From positions 62,001-126,000 of the forward strand of contig JAQAZG010000013.1 of assembly GCA_027864655.1 (NCBI GenBank): DNA of 64,000 bases. Direction: 5' to 3'. This document shows, in pieces, positions 9,179-17,851 of this stretch. The first letter of the stretch is position 1; every line of letters starts with the position of its first letter. A model generated the notes under the pieces. It saw nothing but the letters and a program-made list of their open reading frames with translations, searched no databases and had not been told where the DNA came from. Both the position numbers and the translations under genes were made by a program. The DNA is from Oleispirillum naphthae. GTDB lineage: Bacteria; Pseudomonadota; Alphaproteobacteria; Rhodospirillales; Rhodospirillaceae.

Positions 9179-10195
9179 TCACGCTTGCCGCGACGAAAGG
9201 GACAGCGCCGGTGCGGTGAACGAGGTTTCCGGCAGGTCCTGGCCGATGCAGCGCTGATAGTATTCCGCCACCAGCGGGCGCTCCGCCTCGTCGCACTTGT
9301 TGAGGAAGGTGAGGCGGAAGGAGAGCGCGGTGTCGCCGCCGAAGATCTCGGCGTTTTCCGCCCAGGTGAGCACGGTGCGCGGGCTCATCACCGTGGAGAC
9401 GTCGCCGTTGATGAAGCCCGAGCGGGTGAGGCCCGCGACCCCGACCATGGCGGCGAGCAGCTTGCGCCCGTCCGGCGTGTCGTAGGCGGAGAGCTTGCGC
9501 AGGACGATCGCCTCCTCGCGTTCCGGGGTGAGGTAGTTGAGGGTGGCGACGATGTTCCAGCGGTCCATCTGGCCCTGGTTGATCTGCTGCGTGCCGTGGT
9601 AGAGGCCGGTGGCGTCGCCCAGACCCACGGTATTGGTGGTGGAGAACAGGCGGAAGCACGGGTGCGGCTGGATCACCGTGTTCTGGTCGAGGAGGGTGAG
9701 GCGGCCTTCCACCTCGAGCACGCGCTGGATGACGAACATCACGTCGGGGCGGCCCGCGTCGTACTCGTCGAACACCAGAGCCATCGGGCGGCGCAGCGCC
9801 CAGGGCAGGATGCCCTCGCGGAATTCGGTGATCTGCTTGCCGTCCTTCAGCACGATCGCGTCCTTGCCGATGAGGTCGATGCGCGAGACGTGGCTGTCGA
9901 GGTTGATGCGGATGCACGGCCAGTTGAGGCGGGCGGCCACCTGCTCGATGTGGGTGGATTTGCCGGTGCCGTGGTAGCCCTGAATCATCACGCGGCGGTT
10001 GTGGGCGAAGCCCGCAAGGATGGCGAGCGTGGTGGTGGGGTCGAAGCAGTAGGTGTCGTCCACCTCCGGCACGTGCTCGGTGCGCTCGCTGAATGCCGGG
10101 ACCGAGAGGTCGCGGTCGATGCCGAAGGTTTCGCGCACCGAAACGGTGGTGTCCGGCAGGTCCGGGGCGGCGGGGGTGAACTGCTCCTGGGTCAT
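9179..10195 (-). CDS. cobS: Aerobic cobaltochelatase subunit CobS (AAA+ ATPase)
   Basis: A 338-residue AAA+ MoxR-like ATPase that assembles with CobT to power cobalt insertion by CobN. The Walker A is GYHGTGKST, followed by the CobS-typical [19 protein letters not shown]; Walker B is [12 protein letters not shown], and FSTTNTVG is a sensor-1-like segment. Length is typical. It is 4 bp upstream of cobT and 24 bp downstream of the J-domain gene, so the three probably form one operon. The start at 10195 lacks a strong Shine-Dalgarno. Confidence 0.96.
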   Translation of the reverse strand: MTQEQFTPAAPDLPDTTVSVRETFGIDRDLSVPAFSERTEHVPEVDDTYCFDPTTTLAILAGFAHNRRVMIQGYHGTGKSTHIEQVAARLNWPCIRINLDSHVSRIDLIGKDAIVLKDGKQITEFREGILPWALRRPMALVFDEYDAGRPDVMFVIQRVLEVEGRLTLLDQNTVIQPHPCFRLFSTTNTVGLGDATGLYHGTQQINQGQMDRWNIVATLNYLTPEREEAIVLRKLSAYDTPDGRKLLAAMVGVAGLTRSGFINGDVSTVMSPRTVLTWAENAEIFGGDTALSFRLTFLNKCDEAERPLVAEYYQRCIGQDLPETSFTAPALSLSSRQA

Positions 10196-10219
10196 TTTGG
10201 GTTCGGCTATCCGTTGTTG

Positions 10220-10822
10220 TCAGACCGCGGTTTTCCTTGCGCCGCCGTCGATGTGGCGCAGCAGGATGGCGTGGGCCTGGTTGATGATCTTCAGACGTTC
10301 CTCGGCGGCCTTGTCGCCGCCGTGACGGTCCGGGTGATGTTCCTTGACGAGATCATGGTAGCGTATTTTCAGGGCTTGTCGCGTCAATGGGAAGTCCAAG
10401 CCTAAAATTTCCATGGCGTGGCCCGGCGAACCGGGGGGCGCTTTGGGCTTCTCGCGGGTGTTGGCGGCGGCCTCGGGGCCTTCCTCGAACACCGAGAAGG
10501 GATCGCGCACGTGGGCGCGTCCGGCGTGGAAGACGCGCGCGGAGGCCCCCGCCTTTTCACCCAGGCGCCAGGTCGGGCGCTGCCAGACGGTGTCGCAGCG
10601 CAATTCGCTCTCGATTTCCATCTGGCTCAGGCCCGCATAGAAATCCCAGGACTGGTTGTACTCCCGCACGTGGTCCAGGCACAGCCACATATAATCCGAG
10701 AGGGAGCGGTCGCGCGGCGCGCGGTACACGCCGGGGCGGGTGCAGCCCGGATGTTCGCAGGCGGGCGCGCCGCTCTCCGGGCGGTCGCCGAGGTAGCGCT
10801 TGCTGCGTCTGGTCGGTTTCAT
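10220..10822 (-). CDS. J-domain (DnaJ-like) protein upstream of cobS
   Basis: A 200-residue protein with a C-terminal J domain (from MEILGLDFPLTRQALKIRYH) containing the HPD motif in KEHHPDRHGG. This should stimulate a DnaK-type Hsp70. The N-terminal ~130 residues include CEHPGCTRPGVYRAP and a later WLCLDH, a possible small zinc-binding cluster. There is no G/F region or DnaJ zinc finger, so it is not canonical DnaJ. The ATG at 10822 (MKPTRRSKRYLG) is chosen over the longer frame because the extra 30 residues look non-coding. The same arrangement before cobST is common in alphaproteobacteria, but its role is unclear. Confidence 0.85.
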   Translation of the reverse strand: MKPTRRSKRYLGDRPESGAPACEHPGCTRPGVYRAPRDRSLSDYMWLCLDHVREYNQSWDFYAGLSQMEIESELRCDTVWQRPTWRLGEKAGASARVFHAGRAHVRDPFSVFEEGPEAAANTREKPKAPPGSPGHAMEILGLDFPLTRQALKIRYHDLVKEHHPDRHGGDKAAEERLKIINQAHAILLRHIDGGARKTAV

Positions 10823-11184
10823 GACCACACTATGCGCATTCGATTCGCCCGGCGCAAGGCGAGTCCGAGCGAAATGCTGCGCGCAACGGCGTCGGTATGG
10901 GTGGACATGCACGGGATACTGGCGCTAATACAAGAGGAGTTCCGCGGAGTCGCCGGAGGGGATGCCGGTTGGTGCGGACAATGCCGGAGAAAGCCGCAAG
11001 CCGACTTTCCGGCACGGTGAGAGGGGGGAGCGCCGGGGCATGCCGCTTCGGCGAAGGGCGGTTTTTGCAGTCATAAACGACAATCAAAACACGTCATTTC
11101 ACCTCTCTCTTAACTATATGGTTGCAAGACGGAGCGCCGATATGATTATCTATCGGTGCCGATAAAAGCGAAGAATGACGGATC
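10823..11184. other. Intergenic region of 362 bp without a recognised gene
   Basis: This divergent gap between the J-domain gene and the RHH gene must carry both promoters. Its right third (about 11070-11165) is clearly more AT-rich than its surroundings and contains the inverted repeat at 11151-11164. Short open frames here lack ribosome-binding sites and recognisable sequence. I see no RNA gene. Confidence 0.5.
11151..11164. promoter_or_regulatory. Palindrome upstream of RHH regulator, possible autoregulatory operator
   Basis: TATCGG-TG-CCGATA is a perfect 6-bp-arm inverted repeat ending 20 bp before the RHH gene start, in an AT-rich stretch. RHH proteins commonly repress their own promoters through short palindromes; that this is the site is inference. 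Confidence 0.4.
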
Positions 11185-11505
11185 ATGAACACGCTATCGA
11201 ACAGAAACGTTACCGTGAATGGTCGTCGCACCAGCATGCGTCTTGAGCGGGAGATGTGGGAGGCGTTGCGGGAAATTTGCCGGAGGGAGGACATGACCGT
11301 GCATGAGTTGTGTTCCCTGATCGACGACCGTAGGGGGCTTTCGAGCCTGACCGCGGCTACCCGCGTCTTTATCCTGATGTACTACCGCGCAGCCGCTACC
11401 GATGAAGGGCACCTCACCGCGGGCCACGGCCAGAGGGTGAATCTGCATCTTCTCGATCGCTTGGGCATCGATTTGAGCGGCAGGGAGTTCCCCTCCGCCC
11501 AGTAA
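11185..11505 (+). CDS. Ribbon-helix-helix domain protein
   Basis: A 106-residue protein of the alphaproteobacterial RHH_4 type. The N-terminal NVTVNGRRTSMRLEREMWEA supplies the beta-strand and first helix of a ribbon-helix-helix fold, and LSSLTAATRVFILMYYRAAA is the typical second part of this family. Such dimers bind DNA in the major groove; targets are unknown. No toxin gene is adjacent, so it does not look like an antitoxin. It converges on the DUF2889 gene 48 bp away. Confidence 0.8.
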   Translation: MNTLSNRNVTVNGRRTSMRLEREMWEALREICRREDMTVHELCSLIDDRRGLSSLTAATRVFILMYYRAAATDEGHLTAGHGQRVNLHLLDRLGIDLSGREFPSAQ

Positions 11506-11553
11506 TGGTACGGCGCGCCGGGGCAGCGGGGCGCCGAGTTCAGGTAGGGGTGG

Positions 11554-12129
11554 CTAGTCGTTTCCGGGCTTCGGGTCCCGGGCGAACTCGGGCCACTTCA
11601 GGCGAACCACCGGTCCGTCGGCGCGCAGCGCGTGACAGGTGTCGATGATCGCCGGACGCCGCGGGGGCAGTCCCGCGGCGTCGCGGGCGTCGTTTTCCTT
11701 CCAGCGGACTTCGTGCAGGGTCTGGAAGGCGGTCGCCGCCACCTCGCTCAACAGTTCCAGAACATGGGTGCACCCCTTGGCGCCGCCGATGATGCGCCGC
11801 GCCTCGGTCATGAAGCCTTTGCCGATGGAGAGCCCCGCGAGTTTTGCGGCAAGCGGCGCGGCGAGCGGGCAGATGGCGAAGGGGGCGTTGCCGATTTCCG
11901 CCTCGGCGGAGAGAATCTGCGCCGAGTCGTCCACCACCAGGCGCAACCGCATGCCGTGCAGCGGCACCCCCGCGGGGATCGGCCCCTGGTCGCCCTCGCG
12001 GTAGGTTTCGGACTTGGTGTCGGCGAATCCGCCCTCGATTTCCCACAGGCCATCCTCGCGGGCGTAGCCGGTGCAGACGATGGTGCGCTGGTGGACGAGG
12101 CGGCGCGGCGAAGGCGGCGTCAGGGGCAT
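11554..12129 (-). CDS. DUF2889 domain protein
   Basis: A 191-residue cytoplasmic protein matching the DUF2889 family pattern: RRLVHQRTIVCTGYAREDGLWEIEG, then PLHGMRLRL and the late GGAKGCTHVLELL. The family has no established function. The ATG at 12129 is used; an in-frame TTG would add 13 Pro/Arg-rich residues that are unlikely to be translated. It is the last gene of a minus-strand run after the CBS-domain gene (58 bp gap). Confidence 0.82.
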   Translation of the reverse strand: MPLTPPSPRRLVHQRTIVCTGYAREDGLWEIEGGFADTKSETYREGDQGPIPAGVPLHGMRLRLVVDDSAQILSAEAEIGNAPFAICPLAAPLAAKLAGLSIGKGFMTEARRIIGGAKGCTHVLELLSEVAATAFQTLHEVRWKENDARDAAGLPPRRPAIIDTCHALRADGPVVRLKWPEFARDPKPGND

Positions 12130-12187
12130 GGGGCGGGGACTCTGCGGCCGGGGTGCCGCCCGCCGCAAGGCGGCGGACGGCAGCGGG

Positions 12188-12622
12188 TTACATCGGCAGG
12201 CCGAAGATCATCGCTTCGCGCTCGGTGAGGTCGTGCTCGAGTTCGTTTTTCATCGCGGCGAACACGTCGCGGATCGACATCATGCCGACCAGCGCCTCGC
12301 CGTCCATCACCGGCAGGTGGCGGATCTTGCGGTCGCGCATCTTGGTGAGCGCGGAGGAGAGGCTTTCCGCCGCCTGCACGGTGATCGGATCGCGGGTCAT
12401 GATGTCGGCGACGCGCACGCGGTCGGCATCGGCGCCGCCAGCGATGATGCGGAACACCAGATCGCGTTCCGACAGCACGCCGACGAGTTGGCCGTCATCG
12501 ACGACGGTGACCGCGCCGATCTCCTTGTCGGCGAGGTACTGCGCGGCCTCGCGGGCGGTGGCGGTGCTGGGCAGCGTGAAGAAGACGCGGTCCGCGAGCA
12601 CACTGGCAATGGAACAGGTCAT
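12188..12622 (-). CDS. Two-CBS-domain protein
   Basis: A 144-residue protein made almost entirely of a tandem CBS pair: residues ~8-60 (ending VGVLSERDLVFRI) and ~75-125 (MTRDPITVQAAESL to LVGMMSIRDVFAAM). Stand-alone CBS pairs bind adenine nucleotides and act as energy sensors for partner proteins. The partner here is unknown. GGGAG lies 11 bp upstream of the ATG at 12622, which is preferred to a start 21 codons earlier. It lies downstream of a CorC-like protein that also contains CBS domains. Confidence 0.88.
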   Translation of the reverse strand: MTCSIASVLADRVFFTLPSTATAREAAQYLADKEIGAVTVVDDGQLVGVLSERDLVFRIIAGGADADRVRVADIMTRDPITVQAAESLSSALTKMRDRKIRHLPVMDGEALVGMMSIRDVFAAMKNELEHDLTEREAMIFGLPM

Positions 12623-12745
12623 GGTGTGAGGCTCCCAAATTGACGACGCCCCGGGTTCTTGACGGCCCGGTCGCAGGTTTGACAAAGACCATGCGGGGGA
12701 GGCATTCGACCCGCCGCCGCGCGGTCCCCCGCGCGGCTTCCTCCG

Positions 12746-14008
12746 TCAGCGCCCGTCCTCTTCGGGGGGCGTGACTCGCAAACTGATCAGGCGGTTCTGC
12801 TGCCGCCGCAGAATCTCGAAACGGAAGCCGTGGAAGCGGAAAACCTGCCCCGGCTCCGGGATGCGCTGGCTTTCGTGAATCACCAGTCCGGCGACGGTGG
12901 CGGCATCCTCGTCGGGCAGCGACCATTCGAATTCGCGGTTGAGATCGCGGATCGTCACGTCGCCTGCGACGATGAAGGAGCCGTCGGCCTGCGCCCGCAC
13001 TCCGGCAATGACGATATCATGTTCGTCATCGATGTTGCCGACGATTTCCTCGAGAATGTCTTCCAGGGTGACGATGCCCAGGAGCGAGCCGTACTCGTCC
13101 ACGACGATGGCGAAGTGCTCGCGCCGGGTGCGGAAGGACTGCAACTGGTCCAACAGCGAGGTGGTGTCGGGAATGAACCACGGCCTGCCCGCGACCGCCG
13201 CGATGTCGAGTTCCGTCACCGGACCCTGATGCGCCTGCACGGCGCGGAACAGCGCCTTGGCGTGCAGCACGCCGACGATGTTGTCCGGGTTGTCGCGGAA
13301 AAGCGGAATGCGGGTGAAGGGGCTTTCCAGCACCGCGGCGATGATCGCCTCGGCGGGGGTGTCGAGGTCGATGGTCACCAGGTCGCGGCGATGCGTCATC
13401 ACCTCGCCCACCTCGACGTCGGCAAGCTCCAGCACGCTTTTCAGCATGGCGCGCTCGTGGCGCACCTCTTCCTGCTCCTCGGTGTGCATCTCGATCGCGC
13501 CGCGCAGCTCGGTGAGGTGCTGGGCCAGGGATTTCTCCGCCTCCTTGACGCCGCAGAGCTTGAGGATGACGCCGATCACCGCATTCAGGCCGAACATCAC
13601 CGGCGCGAGCACGCGGGTGAGCGGGCGCATCACCGGGGCGACGGCGAGCGCCAGGGCGTTGGCGTTGCGGATCGCATAGGTTTTGGGCAGAATCTCGGAA
13701 AAGATCAGGACGATCAGGGTCATCCCCAGCGTCGCATAGGCGATGCCGGTCTGCCCGAACCAGGAGATCAGCACGCTGGTGGCGAGCGCCGAGGCGGCGA
13801 TGTTGACCGCGTTGTTGCCCAAAAGGATGGTGCCGATCAGGCGGTCGCGGTGGCGGTCCATCTCGTTGACCAGGGCGGCGCGGCTATCCCCCTGCTTCTG
13901 CATCTCGCGCATCAGCGGCCGCGAGGCGGCGGTGAGCGCCGTTTCCGCGCCGGAGAAGAAGGCGGAGAGCAACAGCAGCACGAAGATCGCGGCGAGGCTC
14001 CAGATCAT
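12746..14008 (-). CDS. CNNM/CorC (HlyC-CorC family) membrane protein with CBS pair
   Basis: A 420-residue protein with three modules. A DUF21 transmembrane domain (~1-180, beginning MIWSLAAIFVLLLLSAFFSG) contains the family segment SAFFSGAETALTAA. A CBS pair spans ~200-325 (ending IVTLEDILEEIVGNI), and a C-terminal CorC_HlyC domain spans ~335-415. Relatives are implicated in Mg2+/Co2+ transport or homeostasis. The ATG overlaps the aroB stop (ATGA), so translation is probably coupled. It is not a haemolysin despite the old family name. Confidence 0.92.
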   Translation of the reverse strand: MIWSLAAIFVLLLLSAFFSGAETALTAASRPLMREMQKQGDSRAALVNEMDRHRDRLIGTILLGNNAVNIAASALATSVLISWFGQTGIAYATLGMTLIVLIFSEILPKTYAIRNANALALAVAPVMRPLTRVLAPVMFGLNAVIGVILKLCGVKEAEKSLAQHLTELRGAIEMHTEEQEEVRHERAMLKSVLELADVEVGEVMTHRRDLVTIDLDTPAEAIIAAVLESPFTRIPLFRDNPDNIVGVLHAKALFRAVQAHQGPVTELDIAAVAGRPWFIPDTTSLLDQLQSFRTRREHFAIVVDEYGSLLGIVTLEDILEEIVGNIDDEHDIVIAGVRAQADGSFIVAGDVTIRDLNREFEWSLPDEDAATVAGLVIHESQRIPEPGQVFRFHGFRFEILRRQQNRLISLRVTPPEEDGR

Positions 14009-15150
14009 CGGCCGGGCTCTCCCGCCAGAGCCTCGGCGAGCACCGCGCGCACCGCCTCGGGCGGCGCCTCGGGGGTGAGCGCCGCCGCGCCGATGTCGCG
14101 CGCCAGCACGAAGGTGATGCGCCCGCCTTCCACCTTCTTGTCGCCCTGCATGGCGTTCCACAGGGCGTCCACGGTGAAGTCCGCGCCGATCTCCACGGGC
14201 GAGACCGGCAGGCCGACGCTGCGCAGATGCGCCGCCACCTGCGCCGCGCGGCCGGGCGGGCAAAGGCCGAGCCTCTCGGACAGCGCGAAGGCCAGCACCA
14301 TGCCGATGCTCACCGCCTCGCCGTGGCGCAGGCGGTCGCCGAAGCCGGTGAGCACCTCGAAGGCGTGGGCGAAGGTGTGGCCGAGGTTCAGAAGCGCGCG
14401 CGGCCCGCTTTCCGTCTCGTCGGCGGCGACGATCGCGGCCTTGGCGCGGCAGCTCTCGGCGATGGCGGCGGCGCGCGCCTCGGCGCATACCGCGGCGGGC
14501 ACGCCCGCGCCGCCGATCACCTCCGCGCCGTGAATCTCCAGCCACGCCCAGAACTCCGGGCGGTCGATCAGGCCGTACTTCGCCATCTCGGCATAGCCTG
14601 CGCGCAGTTCGCGCAACGGCAGGGTGGAAAGCGTGTCGGTGTCGGCGAGCACCAGGCGCGGCTGGTGGAACGCGCCGATCAGGTTCTTGCCCTGGTGCGC
14701 GTCGATGCCGGTCTTGCCGCCGACCGAGCTGTCCACCTGGGCGAGCAGGGTGGTCGGCACCTGGATGAACGGGATGCCGCGCAGCACGATCGCCGCGGCG
14801 AAGCCCGCAAGGTCGCCGGTGACGCCGCCGCCGAGGGCGACCAGCGTGGTCTTGCGCTCCACCCGTGCGTCCAGCAGTTCGCCCAGCAGCGCCTCCAGGG
14901 TGGTGAGCGATTTGCTCTCCTCCCCCGGCGGGATCAGCGTGGCGGCGTGCGCGATGCCCGCGGCGGAAAGCGAAGCCGCAAGCGGCGCGAGGTAGTGCGC
15001 GGCGACCGTGGCGTCGGCGACGATGTGCACGCGCGGCTGCGGCAGCAGCGGGCGCATCGCCTCGCCGGCGCGGGCGATCAGCCCGGGGCCGATGAAGATC
15101 GGGTAGCTGCGCGCGCCGAGATCGACGGATACGGTTTCAGGCTGGGTCAT
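14005..15150 (-). CDS. aroB: 3-dehydroquinate synthase
   Basis: A 381-residue NAD+- and divalent-metal-dependent enzyme that converts DAHP to 3-dehydroquinate, step two of the shikimate pathway. Diagnostic segments are TTLVALGGGVTGDLAGFAA, PTTLLAQVDSSVGGKTGID and the metal-ligand region LLNLGHTFAHAFE. The ATG at 15150 overlaps the aroK stop, and its own TGA overlaps the CorC-like start, so aroK-aroB-corC-like form a tightly coupled operon. Confidence 0.97.
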   Translation of the reverse strand: MTQPETVSVDLGARSYPIFIGPGLIARAGEAMRPLLPQPRVHIVADATVAAHYLAPLAASLSAAGIAHAATLIPPGEESKSLTTLEALLGELLDARVERKTTLVALGGGVTGDLAGFAAAIVLRGIPFIQVPTTLLAQVDSSVGGKTGIDAHQGKNLIGAFHQPRLVLADTDTLSTLPLRELRAGYAEMAKYGLIDRPEFWAWLEIHGAEVIGGAGVPAAVCAEARAAAIAESCRAKAAIVAADETESGPRALLNLGHTFAHAFEVLTGFGDRLRHGEAVSIGMVLAFALSERLGLCPPGRAAQVAAHLRSVGLPVSPVEIGADFTVDALWNAMQGDKKVEGGRITFVLARDIGAAALTPEAPPEAVRAVLAEALAGEPGR

Positions 15151-15716
15151 CGCGCTTCGCTCTCCCGGTTGGTCCACCAGGCGTCGATCGCCGCGAGAAC
15201 CCGCGCCAGGGTGTTTTCGGAGGGTTCGTTGCGGGTGTCCACGACGACCTGCGCCTCGGCATAGAGAGGATAGCGCTTTTTCATCAAATCCCCCAGAATC
15301 GCGCGCGGGTCTCCGGTCAGCAGCAGCGGCCGGGTGGCGCGCCCGGCGGTGCGCAGGACCAGAAGGTCGAGCTCGGCGCGCAGCCACACGCATACCGCAC
15401 GGGAAAGCAGGGCGGCCCGCGTGGCGGGATCGACGAAAGCGCCGCCGCCGGTGGCGAGCACGCAGGGCGGCCCGTCGATCAGCCGCGCGATCACCTTGCG
15501 CTCGCCCTCGCGGAAGGCGGCCTCCCCCATGGTTTCGAAGATGTCGCGGATCGGCCGTCCGGCGGCGCTTTCCACCTCGGCGTCGGAATCCAGGAAGGGC
15601 CGTTCCAGCACGCCGCCGAGGCGGCGGCCGATGTGGCTCTTGCCGCAGCCCATCAACCCGACCAGGGCGATGGTGCGGGGTATGGCGGCGACGCGGGCGG
15701 CAACGGGGTCTGACAT
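15147..15716 (-). CDS. aroK: Shikimate kinase
   Basis: A 189-residue P-loop kinase that phosphorylates shikimate at the 3-hydroxyl. The Walker A is GLMGCGKS near residues 20-27. FLDSDAEVE supplies the substrate-binding Asp, FREGERKV the shikimate-binding Arg region, and LATGGGAF the Walker B-like Gly-rich loop. It is the first gene of the aroK-aroB operon, with the usual alphaproteobacterial divergent neighbour xerD nearby. Confidence 0.96.
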   Translation of the reverse strand: MSDPVAARVAAIPRTIALVGLMGCGKSHIGRRLGGVLERPFLDSDAEVESAAGRPIRDIFETMGEAAFREGERKVIARLIDGPPCVLATGGGAFVDPATRAALLSRAVCVWLRAELDLLVLRTAGRATRPLLLTGDPRAILGDLMKKRYPLYAEAQVVVDTRNEPSENTLARVLAAIDAWWTNRESEAR

Positions 15717-15887
15717 GGCCTTTCGGAACGAAGCATGAAAAAACGGCGCCGTGCGGGGCGCGTTGAACGCGCGCGGGCAAGAGGCTACACTGCCCGGCGC
15801 GCGCCGCTACTGTAGCGGAATTCACCGTGTTGTCACGCGGAACGGTGCGGTGCGGACGAACGGGTTTTTCTCAAGGAGAAGGTTGCC

Positions 15888-16025
15888 GTGGGGCTTATCG
15901 TGCGCTTGGTTCTGATCGTCTGCGTCCTCGCCGTTGCGGGGGGCGCGGTTTTTCTGGCGACCTGGGACATGCCCGCGCCGACGGCGCGGGTGGAAAAGGC
16001 GATCCCGGCGGATCGCTTCAAATAA
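15888..16025 (+). CDS. 45-residue single-pass membrane peptide
   Basis: This small gene starts at a GTG 8 bp after AAGGAGAA, an excellent ribosome-binding site. The peptide has a ~21-residue hydrophobic helix (from GLIVRLVLIVCVLAVAGG) and then a short tail, TWDMPAPTARVEKAIPADRF. The Pro-rich tail looks conserved-protein-like rather than random. It is followed 31 bp later by the secreted 597-residue protein, on the same strand. Function is unknown; topology with the tail in the periplasm or cytoplasm cannot be decided. Confidence 0.7.
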   Translation: MGLIVRLVLIVCVLAVAGGAVFLATWDMPAPTARVEKAIPADRFK

Positions 16026-16056
16026 TCGCGGCTCCGGCCACAGGGGGGGACGACCG

Positions 16057-17850
16057 ATGACGATGCGGGTTTCATGGTGCGTCGCACTGGCGGCGGTTCT
16101 CGCCGCGGGAACGGCGCACGCGCAAAGCCTCGGCGGCGACGCGCCGATGCCGCTGTTCCCCTCTTCCGGCGCGCCCCCCGCGCCGTTGCAGGTGCAGATC
16201 GCTCCCTCGGGGATTTCCATCGGCGGCCTTTCCGACGTCGATCCCGAGGCGGTGGGCATTCTCTCCGCTTCCGCCGCGGAGCCCTGGCGGCGCGACCTCG
16301 GCACCCAGGTGTGGTTCGGCCAGGACCGCCTCGCGGTGCTCGCCGGGCTCAAGACCCTGCCTGCCGCCTCCGTCTCCGCCGCGGCGCGCGGCATGGCGCG
16401 CCAGCTTCTGCTCACCGCCGCCGCGCCGATGAGCCTTTCCGGCACGCCCGCGACTCCGGGAGTGCTCGCCGCGGCGCGCCTGGACGCCCTGATCGCCGCA
16501 GGCGACGCCGAGGACGCGCTGGCGCTCGCCGCCCTGGTGCCGCGCAGCGTGCAGAGCGAGGCGGTGCAGCTTGCCGTCGCCCGCGCCGCCTGGCTGAAGC
16601 GCGACGTGAAAGCCGCCTGCGCCGGGGTGGAAGAGGGGTTGCAGCGCTTCGACGCACCGGTCTGGGGCAAGATGAACGCCGCCTGCGCCGCCGCCGCCGG
16701 AGCCACCGACAAGGCGCGGCTTTCGGTCAGCCTGCTCACCGATCTCGGTGCGGTGGACGAGGCCTTTGCCCCGGTCGCCGACCGCATCCAGGGCCGGACC
16801 AGGCTCTCGCTCGCCGAACTGCCCGCGAGCATCGGCGTGTTCGAGGCCGGCGCGCTCGCCGCGCTCGACGCCAAGTTTCCCGAGGGCCTGCCGCTTGCCG
16901 CCAAGCCCTGGCTCGCCCGCCTCGCGGTGCCGAAGGACGGCACGGTGGGCGACGGCGCGCTCGCCATCGTCGAGGAGGGGCTGCGCCGCGGCGCCATCCC
17001 CGCGGCGGAGGCGCAGGCGGTGCTGGAGCGCGTGGCGTTCCCCAAGGCCGACGTCGAGGAGGCCAAGGCGCTCAAGGCCGATGCCGCCACGCCGCGCGGC
17101 CGCGCCCTCTATTGGCAGATGCTCAAGGCCGCGCCGTCCGCCCCGGCGCGCGCCGAAATCCTCGCCCGCATGCTCGCCCCGGCGCATGCCGACCCGGCCC
17201 TCTGGCCGGTGCTTTCTGCGCTGCTGGCGCAGCCGCTCGCCGATCTCTCCACCGAACCGGCGGCGGCCTGGCTCGCGGGCGACGCGGCGCGCGCCGCCTT
17301 CTGGAACGGCGATTGGACGGTGGCGAAGCGCTGGGTGGAACTCGCCGCGCGCAACGGCGGAGGCTCCGACGCGGCGCGCACCGTCTCCGGGAACCTCGCG
17401 CCGCTCGTCGTGCTGGTCGATGCGCCCGCCGCGGCGCAGGACCGCGCACGCATGGCGGTGCCGACGCTCGCCGTCTGGCAGAAGCTGGAGGAAGCGCGCG
17501 GCGTCGCGCCCGCATCCCTCAAAACGGTGCGCGACCGCCTGCTCGCCCTCTACCGCGTCTTCTCCCTGCCGGCGTCCGATGCCGACTGGCGCGCCGCCCT
17601 GGCCGACCCGGCGGCCCCCGCAGCGGCCCCGGCGGCCTCGCCCGTCCTCGCCGCCGCGACGCTGGACGCGGCGCAGAAGGGCGCTCTCGGCCGCACCCTG
17701 ATGCTCGCCGCGCAGCAGCTCGACGCGGGCGACGGCAAGCCGGTCTCCGCGGCGGCGGCGGACGGCGTGGCCGCCGCGCTGCTCGCCGTGGGCGCGGCGG
17801 ACTGGGCGAAACGCGTCGCGGTGGAGAGCCTGATCGCCGCAGGGTACTGA
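16057..17850 (+). CDS. Secreted, Ala-rich helical protein of unknown function
   Basis: A 597-residue protein with a clear Sec signal peptide (MTMRVSWCVALAAVLAAGTA, cleavage near AHA-QS). The mature part is almost wholly Ala/Leu-rich helix, with amphipathic helix pairs that suggest an alpha-solenoid; I see no catalytic motif. The ATG at 16057 follows a GGGGGG stretch and matches the signal peptide start. xerD begins 1 bp after its stop, so the two are co-transcribed. It occupies the position of a poorly characterised periplasmic protein seen before xerD in related genomes, which is from memory and not checked. Confidence 0.72.
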   Translation: MTMRVSWCVALAAVLAAGTAHAQSLGGDAPMPLFPSSGAPPAPLQVQIAPSGISIGGLSDVDPEAVGILSASAAEPWRRDLGTQVWFGQDRLAVLAGLKTLPAASVSAAARGMARQLLLTAAAPMSLSGTPATPGVLAAARLDALIAAGDAEDALALAALVPRSVQSEAVQLAVARAAWLKRDVKAACAGVEEGLQRFDAPVWGKMNAACAAAAGATDKARLSVSLLTDLGAVDEAFAPVADRIQGRTRLSLAELPASIGVFEAGALAALDAKFPEGLPLAAKPWLARLAVPKDGTVGDGALAIVEEGLRRGAIPAAEAQAVLERVAFPKADVEEAKALKADAATPRGRALYWQMLKAAPSAPARAEILARMLAPAHADPALWPVLSALLAQPLADLSTEPAAAWLAGDAARAAFWNGDWTVAKRWVELAARNGGGSDAARTVSGNLAPLVVLVDAPAAAQDRARMAVPTLAVWQKLEEARGVAPASLKTVRDRLLALYRVFSLPASDADWRAALADPAAPAAAPAASPVLAAATLDAAQKGALGRTLMLAAQQLDAGDGKPVSAAAADGVAAALLAVGAADWAKRVAVESLIAAGY

Positions 17851-17851
17851 A

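Noticed and set aside
12746-14008. Haemolysin annotation for the HlyC/CorC-family gene
   Set aside because: Domain content (DUF21, CBS pair, CorC_HlyC) is that of a metal-homeostasis membrane protein; the haemolysin label is historical.
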